A DNA stretch of 64,000 nucleotides from Tachypleus tridentatus (GCF_004210375.1 NC_134837.1:16313798-16377797), one strand, 5' to 3'. Positions 32,013-44,796 are shown, counted from the stretch's first letter. The notes: generated by a model not told the origin, from the sequence alone. Numbers and translations: made by a program.

Positions 32013-32100
32013 TATTTAGTTGTTCGTTTTAAGCTACACAATGGGCTATTTTCACTCTGTTCACAGCGGGGATCAAGCCCCAGATTTCAGCATTAAAACC
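32013..32100 (-). mobile_element. SINE3 fragment
   Basis: TTTAAGCTACACAATGGGCT, GCGGGGATCAAGCCCC and ATTTCAGCATT match the reverse SINE3. Confidence 0.75.
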
Positions 32101-33974
32101 CCTACTGGTTGAAACAGAAACAGACCATAAAATATTAATATAATGAAGCAATAGCGTGGTAGTCCGTATATCTGTCTACTTATGTGATCAAAATAATAAT
32201 TCCGAAATGGTAATATGGATAAACTTTATACTTGGTAAAAATGTTGCGCACATTTAAAGAGCATAATCCAAACACTTGTGCCATGCAATAATTCCCAGAA
32301 AAAATACAATTAGTAATTATTAGCACGAACAACCGCCAATATGGCAGCGTTTGGGTGACTTTCTCCTAACTGAACTAAGAAATAAATTAATCTAATATAT
32401 AAATCCTGAAACAAGCAGTTATTACATTTTACTAAAGTAAATCACCGCTATGAAACAAGGTGATAAAATTTCACTAACAACTTTAAATATGTCTCTCTAG
32501 GTAGCTACTGATAAAACGTGAAACCATTAGCTGCAATAGAAGTCACAATAAATAAATATATGTATGAGGCTAATGTATGTCTGTCCGCAAAACTTTCCCC
32601 ACAGTTTATGTCCAATTCTGATGAGACTTCGCACGGTTTTTTAACATCAAAAGTGGAGATTTCTAAGAAAGTCTCATTACAATGGGGTTTCTAATAGAAG
32701 CAGAATGAGGTTTTCACACACGGTGTGATTGTGTAACATTGTCAAGAAGTGGATCGCCTAACAACATATCCATACTCACAAAAGAGGCAGATAAAGAACC
32801 TCCCAATGCTGTACAACTAAATGTTCTTTCGTGAGCAGTAAAACGTTCAGAAAGTTTACTTTTATTCTATTGACTGAGATTGCCATAGTAAAGAAAACTT
32901 GGCCGAAGGCTCAACAACACCATTCACAGGAACTATCACAAACAGCCACCATCTGGTCAGAGTTTCTTCTAGTATAACTAATATACCGTTCCCTAGGGTC
33001 TGAGTGATTTAAGTTATCATCCCTATGCAGCCATATCTATTGATTTCGTTAGGAAGTATATTAGTTATCTAAGGGTATATCGAACCAGAAGTACATAACT
33101 GGTTACAGGAAGTTATTGAAGGCATGAAAAAGTTAATGTTGTGTTTTTGATGACATTACAACTTACTGCTGTCGTCATAGTCGTACTTGGTGACATGATA
33201 ATGAACTCCTGGTGACATAAGAGGTGACTAATGTTGATATATAAAGTGATTGTTCTCGACCCGAGAAACTGCTGGAGAGATTGAGTGGTAGTTCTCCTAT
33301 AGTCCAGCCGATAAGATCTAAAATCATTCTATTTGTAAAGACAGTTTCAAACTTAGTTTTTCACATACATATATATAGTATTAAGACTCACTTTGATTTG
33401 GGATTCTCAGAGGGTTTTTCAAGAACGACCAAATGTTTTCTTTCATGCCGGACTTTAGTTTGCCTTTATTAATTGAGATATAATCATATAAATTGGGACA
33501 CAAATAGTTTCTGATATGCAGATTAAAATAACACCGACATACAAAACCACTGTAGGTTATAAAAGGTTATAGATGTATTAAATTAATCATGCTTTTATGA
33601 ACATAGTTTCAGTAAAACGTGTCCTAATATACGAATAGTGTACGTATTAAAAACTTCTGAAAATATGGTTAATTTGTCTTTGTTATATTTTGTCTTCCAC
33701 TTAATTAGGTAAACATCTTTTTAAGCATTTTAACTTGAGTGTGCGGTATCTATCTGCAAATTTGTGAGAACAAAGGTTTGAAGCCTTTGTTAAGTTGTAG
33801 GAATTGAAATAGACGTAGTAGAAATCTATATAGGTTCAGATAAACTGCCACTTACAATCGATCAACATGTTTAGAATATCTGAATTGTTAGACATTTAAA
33901 CACATGGAAGTTCAGAGCCATTTTCATGTTGTTTTTTTTTTGCTACAAAATGTGTTTATAGGCTTTGAGTCAAT
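32101..33974. other. Intergenic DNA
   Basis: Around 32570-32720 the text GTATGTCTGTCCGCAAAACT and CCAATTCTGATGAGACTTCG has the look of a dispersed repeat I cannot name. No gene is recognised in the remainder. Confidence 0.35.
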
Positions 33975-34505
33975 ATGAGAACTTATAACTTCTAAAAGTG
34001 GTTATAAGACAAGAAATAAGAACTTATAAGTTCTAAAAGTGGTTATAAGACAAGAAATGAGAACTTATAACTTCTAAAAGTGATTATAAGACAAGAAATG
34101 AGAACTTATAACTTCTAAAAGTGGTTATAAGACAAGAAATGAGAACTTATAAGTTCTAAAAGTGGTTATAAGACAAGAAATGAGAACTTATAAGTTCTAA
34201 AAGTGGTTATAAGACAAGAAATGAGAACTTATAACTTCTAAAAGTGGTTATAAGACAAGAAATAAGAACTTATAAGTTCTAAAAGTGGTTATAAGACAAG
34301 AAATGAGAACTTATAAGTTCTAAAAGTGGTTATAAGACAAGAAATGAGAACTTATAACTTCTAAAAGTGGTTATAAGACAAGAAATGAGAATTTATAAGT
34401 TCTAAAAGTGATTATAAGACAAGAAATGAGAACTTATAACTTCTAAAAGTGGTTATAAGACAAGAAATGAGAACTTATAAGTTCTAAAGGTGGTTATAGG
34501 ACAAT
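33975..34505. repeat. 41-bp satellite with an alternating palindrome, about 13 units
   Basis: Units AATGAGAACTTATAAGTTCT plus AAAAGTGGTTATAAGACAAG are spaced 41 bp apart. About half contain the perfect 14-bp palindrome GAACTTATAAGTTC. The others read GAACTTATAACTTC, which breaks the symmetry by one base. Confidence 0.95.
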
Positions 34506-35050
34506 AATTGAGAATTTATTAGAGTCCAACGAGATTGACTGCATGTTATGAATACAAACTTTTCTCGATTGAATTACGATAAGGAAACAAAAGCTACACT
34601 TCTAGCCCAAAGTAACATGGAATACATGTACGTAAGTAAGATAAACTCAACATTTTAATGGGTTTAAAAAGGAAAGCTGAAGATAAATGACACCACATTA
34701 AGTCTCGAATAAACTCGCTCGAGTTCAAGGTTTAAACCTTTTGGTGAGAAACACCTCTGTTTTATGATAAAAAGGCATAAACTGTTTATCTTCACAAGGC
34801 ATCTAGTCCTTACAATACTGTGCCATTGAACCACAAGACTAAAAAATGGGTAACAAAGTTGTCAGCTGGTTATAATCATAGAAGATGCAGAATACGTGAA
34901 AAGCTGTTCGTTAGTGTCTTATAAAAACATTGTGAAATCAGATGAGGTACATACTGGTGCCAATAGAGAACCCACTGTGCAGTTGAGTTCATATCTTATA
35001 AAGAAGAAGAAAAACTCGACAAGGAAACCACATAAGTATTCATATTGTCA
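34506..35050. other. Intergenic DNA
   Basis: No gene or repeat is recognised. Confidence 0.4.
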
Positions 35051-35319
35051 GACTGAGAGTGCGTACGACTCGTAATCTGAGGGTCGTGGGTTCGCATCCC
35101 CGTCGCGCCAAACATGCTCGCCCTTTCAGCCGTGGGGGCGTTATAATGTTCGATCAATCCCACTATTCGTTGGTAAAAGAGTAGCCCAAGAGTTGGCGGT
35201 GGGTGGTGATGACTAGCTGCCTTCCCTCTAGTCTTACACTGCTAAATTAGGGACGGCTAGCACAGATAGCCCTCCAGTAGCTTTGTGCGAAATTCAAAAC
35301 AAACAAATAGACAAACAGA
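35051..35319 (+). mobile_element. SINE1, slightly head-truncated
   Basis: The first bases of the head are replaced (CAGACTGAGAGTGCGTACG). From CTCGTAATCTGAGGGTCGTG onward the copy is very well preserved, through TGTGCGAAATTCAAAACAAA. Confidence 0.94.
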
Positions 35320-36347
35320 CTGAGAAAGCTATATGCTGCATGTCTCACACAGTTAGTGGATGAAATATACAACAATTAACGTTACAAGTCTGAAAGTAAT
35401 CTCTAATCTTCAGAACGAGGACATGATGGACCATTTAAAAGAGATGAGGATGTTATTTTATTGGTGAAGGCTATAATGATAGATAAAATGTACTACAAAT
35501 GTATATTGAATAAATTATGATGGCCTTCTAATTCGATGGAGGCTCTGAAGGGGCATGCTGTTAATATATGATGAAGATGTCCCTAAGGTCATCACGAAGA
35601 TCTAATCATCTGATAAATGCTCTAATGTTATATGATGAGATATTCTGTTAATAATATATGAAGATATAGCTGAAGCTGTTATAAAAGCCGATCAATGTGA
35701 TTAAGGCTCTGATGTTAGACGGATGTATTGATGATATATGATGTTGTCTCTGATAATATGATGTGCCCAACAAAGGTTCAAAATGATCCATTATTTACTC
35801 TTATGACTGATAACATAAACGAGACCCTACACAATGATTTTAATGGTACAGAAATCTTTATTCAAATCTCTGAATAAATGAAGTTGTTACCTCTCTGTTG
35901 CAGCTCTCGGACAATTCATACACAGTTTGTTTTGCATTAGTCTTCAGACACACATTAATTATGATGGATTTGATTTTAAATTAAAGAATGGTACAATTCA
36001 AGAGAAACCATCTTGCTGTCTACCAGAATTTCTTAGACGGTAAATTTGTTGTTGAGAAGACAGGACATGTGTTTCTAACAATAACCCTTCATCAAAATCA
36101 CGTGCAGCTTATTAAGAAAATAATGAGTGAAGAAGGCTCAGTGAGATAGTTGATAATTGAAATGCTGAGCATACAAGAATGGTAAAAATACCCAGACCTA
36201 AAATCACAGGGCTAAGTGGCGAATGTGGGAGAGATGACCTAAAAAATAGGTCCCAAAGATAGCCATCGCCATGAACAAGTTCCTAGTAAACAGATATATC
36301 TTGTAAATTATCTAAGATATTTAATATAGTTAAGATGAATACTATCA
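35320..36347. other. Intergenic DNA, possible degenerate repeat
   Basis: Between about 35500 and 35780, GATGAAGATGTCCCTAAGG, TATGAAGATATAGCTGAAGC and similar phrases recur loosely every 90-100 bp around TCTAATGTTATATGATGA. This suggests an old tandem repeat. Confidence 0.4.
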
Positions 36348-36554
36348 GTGTAAGACGAGAGAGAAGACAGCTAGTCACCATCACCCACTGCCAATTCTTG
36401 GGCTACTCTTTTACCAACGAATAGTGGGATTGAACGTAACATTGTAATGCCCCCACGGCTGAAGGTGAAAGCATGTTTGGTGTTACGGGAATTCGATCTC
36501 GCGACAATCAGAGATACGAGTCGAGTGCTTTAATCACCTGGCCGTGCTGGGGCA
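36348..36554 (-). mobile_element. SINE1, tail missing
   Basis: Begins at CAGTGTAAGACGAGAGAG inside the body and runs to the head end CACCTGGCCGTGCTGGGGC. About 65 bp of the tail side are absent. Confidence 0.9.
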
Positions 36555-37844
36555 AGTAAGAAGTTAAAGCAATATATGAACAAGTGTCGCATGCTTTATT
36601 CATTCCATAATGACTGTCATGTTCCAGAAAATAAAGTTAAGTATTACTAATATTCTTTTACAGAGCTGAAGTTTATCACACAAAAACATCTAATATTTCG
36701 AAGATGATTAGGTTCTATTTTTTAAGATAAAAAAGCTATTGGGAGAAGACAGCTTATCGATCATCTTCTCTCTATAAATTTATATTAACTATTTTTTTTA
36801 AAGTAAGAGAAAACACAAAACAATTCAAGTACAAAACTGCGAAGACTTTTAAAAATATATACTGTTGTAACAGCATTCGTCGTTGTAGGTATAATATCAG
36901 TAAACAGTTGACAACAGTTAACATCGCGGGTGATTTGAAACAGAAGTTGCCGAATTTCGTGTTAATCATTAATGTCTCTTAATTTTTAGGTTTATACATC
37001 TCTCAAGTGTAAAGTGGTAAATAAAACGTTTGTATGAGAAAGTAGGGTTAACATAATATTGAACAGTATCAGCTAACTTTTGTTTTCTTATTTAATATGT
37101 ACGATATTGGAACAATTTTAAATAGATATTAATTTATTTTATTTTCTCTCTAGTTGAATAATAAATTAAGGAGAATTAAAGGATCATTATTACAAGTACC
37201 AATACATGATTGTAGCACAAAACTCCCCCTCAATCATTTATTCGACGTACGGAGATAGACAATGACATCTCTTGGCCAGTATCGTAACTAATAATTTTAT
37301 ATATGTATATAGTTGGTTAGTGAAAGTAAATAAATTTTATAGCAACAAAGTTTAGTGTTTTTTAAAATCGAGTAAAATTTGTTAAACATTAAATATTTGA
37401 ACTACACAAACAAAAACTCAAAAATTAAATATATTACATAATTTCAACTTTTATGAAAAACATGTAAAGAAATTAAATGTTTCGTTGTTAAAAGAATTAC
37501 AAAAGTTAAATACTATGCTGCAAAATGTATCCAAATAGAACAAACCAGCACCATCAAATATACTAAAAACTAAAGTATTTCTTTTCTGAACTGTTAAGTT
37601 AAGAAACTAAAGAAAATTATTAGTAATTTTATAAAATAATCTAAAAATATTTTACAGTGGTGTTTAACATCATTTTTATTTTTACACCAGTGTTTAACTT
37701 TTTATATTTTATAGTCAAATGTAACACACGCGTCCAATTTGGATCAAACTCAACTTTACATTTAATAAACAACATAAAATCTACATGGTATGTGTTTTCA
37801 CAGTAGAACGATTGAACCTAAATTTTTGTCGAGTATTTTAACAA
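36555..37844. other. AT-rich intergenic DNA
   Basis: No gene or repeat is recognised. Confidence 0.4.
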
Positions 37845-38118
37845 GGGGCCCGGTATGGCTTGGTGGTTAAAATACTCGACTCATAATCCGAGGATCGCGG
37901 GTTCAAATCCCTGTCACACTAAACATGCTTGCCCTTTCATGCGTGGGGGCGTTATAATGTGACGCTTAGCCCCACTATTCGTTGGTAAAAGAGTATCCCA
38001 ATCATTGGCGCTTGGTAGTGATGACTAGCTGCTTTCCATCTAGTCTTACACTACTAAATTAGGGACGGCTAGCGCAGATAGCCCTGCTGTAGCTTTGTGC
38101 GAAATTCAAAACAAACCA
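37845..38118 (+). mobile_element. SINE1
   Basis: A forward copy from GGGGCCCGGTATGGCTTGG to TGTGCGAAATTCAAAACAAAC. Confidence 0.94.
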
Positions 38119-38344
38119 ATCTCAATAAAGTGTCGTGTTTTTTCTGAAATGCTGTTTCACGCCCCCTAGCTTATTCGTGGACGTTAAGACACTATGTTTT
38201 TGCCAGGTGTAATTTTTTCATCAACATTCCTTAATAAATTTAGTTTCTTGCGCCCCCCTGTTTTATTTTAAATGAGTGAAAAAGTGAGATAAGTGACGAG
38301 ATATGACACACGGATACACATTAAAATATCATATATTGAAGTAA

Positions 38345-38755
38345 CTACTTATTATTTTCATTAATAACAATATTAAAACGCTTAGTTTCTATTATTACAC
38401 TGTTGACTCTACCATAAGCACTGGCGTATTTCAAAGAGTACATTTGTTCGCCATAGGGAACGCTTTCAGACTTTAAGAAACGCTTATTGGTATCCACAGA
38501 GGCACTGTAAGTTTTAGTAAGATTCTTGTATTCACGAGACGTTTTTCTCATGTTCCACGACTTGTTGGTTAAAACAATGAATGTGGTTACAATGAGAAGA
38601 AAATATATATTATTCTTACTATTACGTCTGATTTTCAGTTTTCTTGTCTTCTTTTGATTGTATTCTGATTGTTTCCTGGAATGATTTTTATTTTTAATTG
38701 CTTTATATTCCACAACAATCCAGTCGTGACTACATCCACAAAATTTGCATTTCAT
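38345..38755 (-). CDS. Hypothetical 136-residue open frame
   Basis: A single uninterrupted frame starts with ATG at 38755 (MKCKFCGCSHDW). It carries a lysine- and asparagine-rich segment, then one hydrophobic stretch (NIYFLLIVTTFIVL, residues about 50-63), then a C-terminal part with YGEQMYSLKYASAYG. I recognise no family, and no splice sites or promoter are evident. In such AT-rich DNA a frame of this length is unusual but can arise by chance, so it is listed only as a candidate. Confidence 0.25.
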   Translation of the reverse strand: MKCKFCGCSHDWIVVEYKAIKNKNHSRKQSEYNQKKTRKLKIRRNSKNNIYFLLIVTTFIVLTNKSWNMRKTSREYKNLTKTYSASVDTNKRFLKSESVPYGEQMYSLKYASAYGRVNSVIIETKRFNIVINENNK

Positions 38756-38937
38756 GCAAAATCACACTTTTCTACTTTGCATTTGCAACTGAGACTATAC
38801 AGTAAACGTGCATTTCAGATAACAGAAAACAGGTCTTCCATAGGAAAATTATTTTACAAAATGTCACTGGACTTTCTCCAAAACCTTGACACAAACAGGA
38901 TGAAATTTCAACTTGATTTAATATTTCTCCTCAAGGC

Positions 38938-39009
38938 TTATTTTCGAAATTTGCACAAAGCTACACGAGAGATATCTGTGTTAGCCGTCCCTAACTTAGC
39001 AGTGTAAAC
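38938..39009 (-). mobile_element. SINE1 tail fragment
   Basis: TTCGAAATTTGCACAAAGCT, AGAGATATCTGTGTTAGCCG and CTAACTTAGCAGTGTAA form the tail-side 70 bp of a reverse SINE1. A second, full-length SINE1 starts immediately after it. Confidence 0.88.
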
Positions 39010-39013
39010 GTAT

Positions 39014-39290
39014 ATTTGTTTGTTTCTGAATTTTGCGCAAAGCTACACGAGGGCTATTTGCGCTAGCTGTCCCTAATTTAGCAGTGTAAGACTGGAGGGA
39101 AAGCAACTAGTCATCACCACCCACCGCCAACTTTTGGGCTACTTTTTTACAAACGAATAATGGAATTGACTGTAATATTATAACGCTCCTACGGCTGAAG
39201 AGCGAGCATGTTTGGTGCGATGGGGATTCGAGTCCACGACCCTCAGATTACAAGTCGAGCGCCTCAACCACCTGGCCATGCCGGGACCCT
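39014..39290 (-). mobile_element. SINE1 adjoining an older SINE1 fragment
   Basis: A reverse copy from TTTGTTTGTTTCTGAATTTTG to ACCTGGCCATGCCGGGACCC. It probably inserted into, or recombined with, the older copy on its left. Confidence 0.94.
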
Positions 39291-40566
39291 TTCCATTAAG
39301 GAATGCACTGATGAAAGTTATCACTGAGTGACAGTTTTTGTACTTTTGTTTTGTTCCCTTGTCATTTACGAGACCTAAATAACATTTATTTTCTGTACAA
39401 TCTATTCCAGAATTTAGAGTTAAAGCCAAAAAAAAATCTATGAAGAATAGAGGACGAAAATAAAACAAAATAAATCTGAAAAAAAAGGTTTTATTTGTTT
39501 CAATTTTCTATTTGGATTATGTCCGAAAATACTGTTAACAGCAAGGATACTCAGATGATAAAACAGTGCGTTCTAATTCGTATAGGTAAAGATGTAAGAT
39601 ACATATATTTACATAGCTATACTTGTTACCAAGTTTATTGTTAATTTTGTTATAAGTAGGTAGTTTCCTCTCATTGGAAGCTAATATTAAGAAAGCACTC
39701 ATACTTTCAAATACGTAACTTTGAACAGTACTGTAAATTACGACTTCTGTCAATAGCGTGAAGACTATTTTGTTCAAAATGTAAGGCTTAATCTTTAGGT
39801 TTTATCAGAATGCAAGTTATAAAATTTATCAGTAGTGCAAGTTATGTGATTTATCAGCAGTGAAGCTTTCTCTAGGATTAAGCCAAATCCTACGAGCAGT
39901 GTTAAAGCTTAGATAGAATTTTTTTTCAACAATGATGTTGAAATAGTTTCTTCGGGCAGATTGTGTTGGATTATTCGGTAAAAAAAAAAGACAAGCCAGA
40001 CCACCTAGTGGTAGTAAAAAGCAACAACAAAAAACGTTTTCTTATTTGTACCAAATGTTTTTTACTTAGAGTCTTAGATTAACCAACACCTTGGTTTATA
40101 GTATTTGATAATTTGTTTTTATGTATGGAATTGCAATAATATCAATTTATTTGTTAAAAAAATATTCACCATAATGAGCTAACTGACTGTTACGCTGAGA
40201 TTAACAAACATACTGACCAATAAACTTGTTAACTACTTATCGTTTTATATACTGCTCAAATTATTAGGGTTATTTATTAAATAATTCTTTGTTAAATAAA
40301 GATTATTTAAGCTTTATCAAATATTTAATAAAACATTTTTATTAAATATTTACAAAGTAAAGTAATAAATTAGTTTTGTTCAGTGAGGTCACAAGCACCT
40401 CAAATTAAAAACACATTGTTACAACAATACACTTATAATACATATAACAAAGATTAGTGAGTTGGTTCCTGCTTAGATTGTTACTCATTATTTGATCATT
40501 ACTGCAAGTCCTAATGAATGATTTTTTTTAAATGCTTATGTCTCAAAATCGCTATTTTGATTGAAT
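39291..40566. other. AT-rich intergenic DNA
   Basis: No gene is recognised. An 80-codon minus frame at 39535-39777 lacks any protein signature. Confidence 0.35.
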
Positions 40567-40662
40567 GTGTGTGTATGTATGTGTTTTTTACAGCAAAGCC
40601 ACATAGGGCTATCTGCTCAGCCCACCGAGGGGAATCGAACCCCAGATCTTAGCGTTGTAAGT
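40567..40662 (-). mobile_element. SINE2, head-truncated
   Basis: GTGTTTTTTACAGCAAAGCC, CCGAGGGGAATCGAACCCC and TTAGCGTTGTAAG are present. The first bases of the head are missing. Confidence 0.88.
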
Positions 40663-40928
40663 ACCGGTAAAAACAATATTCGTAGGTTTCTCGTTATAAC
40701 CTACCAACTTTGGGAACGACCATTTCTCACACGTGGTCAAACTAGCTTTATCTCCTGCTCCCACATAAAAGAAATCTTCGTTACAACAGAAAGCCAGATC
40801 TGAATAGATTATTCGAAATGATATTAAGCAGTTACTTCTCATTGTCGACAGATGGCATTAGTAAGAGTAAGCGTCCATTTCCTATGACGCAATGTTTTTT
40901 GACAGATACACAAAGCTTTTCTTACATA

Positions 40929-41035
40929 ATATAGTCCTCGAGTGGTTCAGCGATAAATTTGCAAGCTTACAATGCTAAAATCGAGTTTCGATACCCGTTC
41001 TGGACAGAGCACCGATGATAGCCCATTGTGCATAT
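40929..41035 (+). mobile_element. SINE3
   Basis: Forward copy: CCTCGAGTGGTTCAGCGATA, CTTACAATGCTAAAATCGAG, TTTCGATACCC and GCCCATTGTGCATA. The tail is cut by the adjacent SINE1. Confidence 0.82.
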
Positions 41036-41306
41036 TTGTTTGGATTTTTGCGCAAAGCTGCTCGAGGGCTATCTGCACTAGCCATCCATAATTTAGCAGT
41101 GTAAAACTAGAGGAAAGGCAGCTAATCATCACCACCCACCGCCAACTCTTGGGCTCCTCCTTTACCAACGAACAATGGGATTTACCGTCACATTATAACG
41201 CCCCCACGGCTGTAAAGGCGAACATGTTTGTGTGATGGGGATTCAAACCCGCAACCCTCGGATTATGAGTCGAACGCCTTAACCACCTGGCCATGTCACG
41301 CCCATT
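41036..41306 (-). mobile_element. SINE1 inserted into a SINE3 tail
   Basis: A reverse copy from TTTGTTTGGATTTTTGCGCA to CCACCTGGCCATGTCACGCC. Confidence 0.93.
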
Positions 41307-42667
41307 AAATTGTAAAGATTAATTCTTTTTAATATTAGAACATTGATAAGACTCTAAGCTTTCTCTTCCAAAGAAAAATAGAACGATCTTTGTAATATTT
41401 TGGTTGCGGTCCAAGAATGATATAGTATGTTTTAATTATTTCTATTTGACAGGTTCTTTTATATTATTTGATATAAAAATATTTAAAAGTCCAGTCCTCT
41501 TAATGTTAACGAAAAACAACGATTCATTTTTTCAACAAGTTAGTATAATTAGCTGTGCTTGTTATTAGGCTTAAGTCCACATTAAACGCTTATAAGATTA
41601 TAGTAACAATTTCACATACTCATTTAACATTTTACTCCTTTGTATCCACTATAACTTACTAAAAGATTCAACTGTAATGTATTCTAGTCTAATTCATGTT
41701 TTAAACTACTTTAAATGTTTCATAGACATCGAAGACCGTTCCAGTCATGATGTCATGTTCATCAAATGACACCTAACTTTCATTGTTATTTGCCAAATGT
41801 TTGCCACTGTCCCTTCCCTGGACTTTGAAATCACCTCAATGATCCTATTACACAAAGACAACAACTGCACTTTAAAGATAAACTTCCGTAATTAATAAAA
41901 AGTAGCTCTTGAAATTAAAAAGATGGCATTCACATATATTGGGATTGTAATGACTAAATAAACAACTGAATGTTTGAAACAGTGTGCAATTATACTTCAA
42001 ACTATAAACAAAATCTTTCTTTGTTCATTTATTGTCCCAGATTGTCTAGTCATTAAATACTTTTAGTGATTCTCTTCTGCGTGATTTATGGTAAAGATAT
42101 GGTAAATTACTATCTTTCCTCATCACTTGCCATCTTTTAACTGGGGGAATTCTCTTCAGGTAGAAGGTAGAGATAATTTTCTCCATCTCTGATGGTATTC
42201 TGCCTTTGCAGAAGGTTGATTTACTGTTGTCGGAATATTTTTGAAGCTGAGATGTAAACCATTATTCCTCTGAAGATGATCATAGTTGGTGGCGTTTGGT
42301 TTCAGCCGTTTGTGTTTTTAAATTCTGTTCTGTTGTATTGTAAAGTATGTGTCTTCATTATCTTGTAATTACACTTCTGTGTAATTGTAGTAATAGGAAT
42401 GTTGCGTAGTACAAAGATTTATTTTCTGGTCATAGAACCTGATAATGCTTGAATAAGTTTGATCTCACATTTGAATTATCGCCTGGGCTTATTTCCAATA
42501 TACATTCTTTTCAATGTCAATTACCCACACATTATGTCAGGTAGAAAAAGTTCTCAAGGAGAGAGTGACTTTCAATTTTCTTTTGGCTAGACTTTTACCT
42601 TGGGCTGCTTGTTTTCCATGTCAATACATTCTGCTGCTTTATTTATGGAAGAAATTCTCAGCTTTCA
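41307..42667. other. Intergenic DNA, right part possibly a decayed gene
   Basis: Up to about 42060 nothing is seen. From about 42100 the base composition is more even. The minus strand shows short protein-like runs such as WVIDIEKNVYWK (near 42520), in line with the coding relic that follows. Confidence 0.35.
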
Positions 42668-42965
42668 TCACCGAAATGGGCAAATGACGATGGTTGTAAA
42701 ACCAGAGTCTATCAATACATTGTTAGGTATCACATCAAAGACCTCGTAGACCTGTGGACTGGTTTTCTTAGATATTACACTCTTTATACCAGCTGAGGCA
42801 AATGGAGTTTTATCATATTCAGGAAAGAGCTTCCTTCACTTATCATCAATTGTTGATTCATCCCAGTCTCTGCTGTTATATTCATATCTTTAGCCATCTC
42901 CTCTCATCCTTTGGGGATAATTTATATTTCTTAAACTTTGGTTGAAATACCCAGTACTCTATCGT
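42668..42965 (-). pseudogene. Unidentified decayed coding sequence
   Basis: Minus-strand frames give TIEYWVFQPKFKKYKLSPKD and RRWLK, and after a frame change WDESTIDD. After a TGA the frame continues RKLFPEYDKTPFASAG, then ISKKTSPQVYEVFDVIPNN and LIDSGFTTIVICPF. Amino-acid composition and length are unlike the chance frames of this AT-rich window, so I read it as a dead gene or transposon part with at least one frameshift and one stop. I do not recognise the family. Confidence 0.4.
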
Positions 42966-44589
42966 TTACTTTTTCTCTTTTGAACTACCAGTTGTATAAT
43001 TTATCATTCGAGTTTTTCTAGATTTTTATTAAAGAGAATTGACGTTTCTACAGTAGTCGAACTGACGACCCCATGGTTTCTTGACAATGTTTTTTTATTA
43101 TTTTACAGCTTCCTTTAAAAGTATACACTTATTTTATTAAGTTTAATTCATATCTTTTAATCAAATATGCATCTTATAAATAGAAAAGTTCTTCTGGTGT
43201 ATCAACTCTTAAGCTATTTAATAAGAAATTTGTTTAATGATGTTAAACGACCCAGAAGACGAATAGATTGTTGTTAACTTCTTTTTCCATGTGCATTAGA
43301 TATTTTAGATTGTGCCTAACGTGCTTACAATGGTACCTTTCCATCACAGTGCTCTGATTTCTTGCTGTTCAACTGTTTGCCAAATTCTATAAGGTAATGA
43401 ATTGATGTAGTCCTGCATTTATATATAGGTGGCATAATATTGTATTAACACGTGTAGACCAGATGGGTCTTTTTTTTGTATTATATAACTAGCTGTCCTT
43501 ATGATTCTTGAGCACATGTGGAGAGAGATGTGGCGAGTTTAATCCGTGTGTTACTAATTTAATTGTGATGAATTTTATCTTGGCACCGATATTCTTTGAC
43601 ACTTCGTCAGTTTTATTGGTTCTTTTCCTTCTCCACTTTAATTAAGCTCTTTACTTCGTTTACTCCTTTTTACTTCATTGAGTTTAATTTTTTACTTGGT
43701 TGTTGTGCTTCTGTAATTTGGTTAAATTGATTTTTGTTCATAATTATTCTGTAAATCTTATGTTTTGTTACAGTAATTACTTTCTGGACTTTCTTTCCAA
43801 CTTCCAATCTCTCAAAATTTCCATTAACTTTTTCACTCTTGTTTGAAGTACGTGCCTTTACGTTGGAATTCAGTTTACATTCTAGTTCATTTTTACCAAA
43901 GTATTCCCACTCCTCACACCAGTATTGTTCGGGTTATTCGATAAAAAAACAAAAGAATAATGGAAACTATTTCTCTTATGATTACAAAAACGTTGTAGGT
44001 CTTGAAACTTCAGGTTTCATCAAATTTACTAATAGGCTAACTTAAAGAAAACAACAAGTATTCCATTTATTTGCTAATTTCGTATTTATATCTTCGTTTG
44101 CACACAAACTCTACATTCATAGCAGTGGACTAGCAAACTAACAAATTTGTTAAGGCAATATCTTACTTTGAAAGAATAATTGAATAACTAGCTCAACTAG
44201 TCTTTATATACATTTCAAAACTGTTACCTAAACTACAATAGAATTCTAGACACAAAGGCCACGCCCATTACATTACGTTAAACTTTCATCTGACTAGCAC
44301 CCTGGTGTCTCATCGACATGTCCGAGGACTTGTATCCCTAAAAATCTGATTTGACTTCTGCTTTTAAAGTCAGTAAATGTATGAAGAATATAGGACCAAT
44401 ACAAATGTCTGGAAATGTCTAGATTAAAAACAATATCTACAAAACAATCTTGTTTGCATATACCTTGGTACAGTGCTACTGTTAACATCAAGTTTGATAA
44501 GAAATGTTGACATAGAAACTGAGATATTGTTTACTGAATATTTAGGGGCAGTATACACTAATCATCCATAACTTGCAAGTGGTAAATAG
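42966..44589. other. T-rich intergenic DNA
   Basis: No gene or repeat is recognised. A plus-strand T-rich stretch spans 43560-43850. Confidence 0.4.
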
Positions 44590-44796
44590 ATTTGTTTGTT
44601 TGTTTCTGAATTTCGTGCTAGCCGTTCCTGATTGAACAGTGTGAGGCAGCTAGCTAGTCATCACCACCCACCGCCAACTCTTGGTCTACTTTTTTTACTA
44701 ACGAATAGTGGGATTGACTGTCAAGTTACAAAGCCCCCACAGCTGAAAAGGTGATCATGATTGGTGTGACGGGGATTCGAACCAGCTACCCTAAGA
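44590..44796 (-). mobile_element. SINE1 with internal deletions
   Basis: TTTGTTTGTTTCTGAATTTCG is followed directly by GCTAGCCGTTCCTGA. The segment CAAAGCTACACGAGGGCTAT is missing, as is part of the AGACTAGAGGG block. It ends at GGGGATTCGAACCAGCTACC without the rest of the head. Confidence 0.88.
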
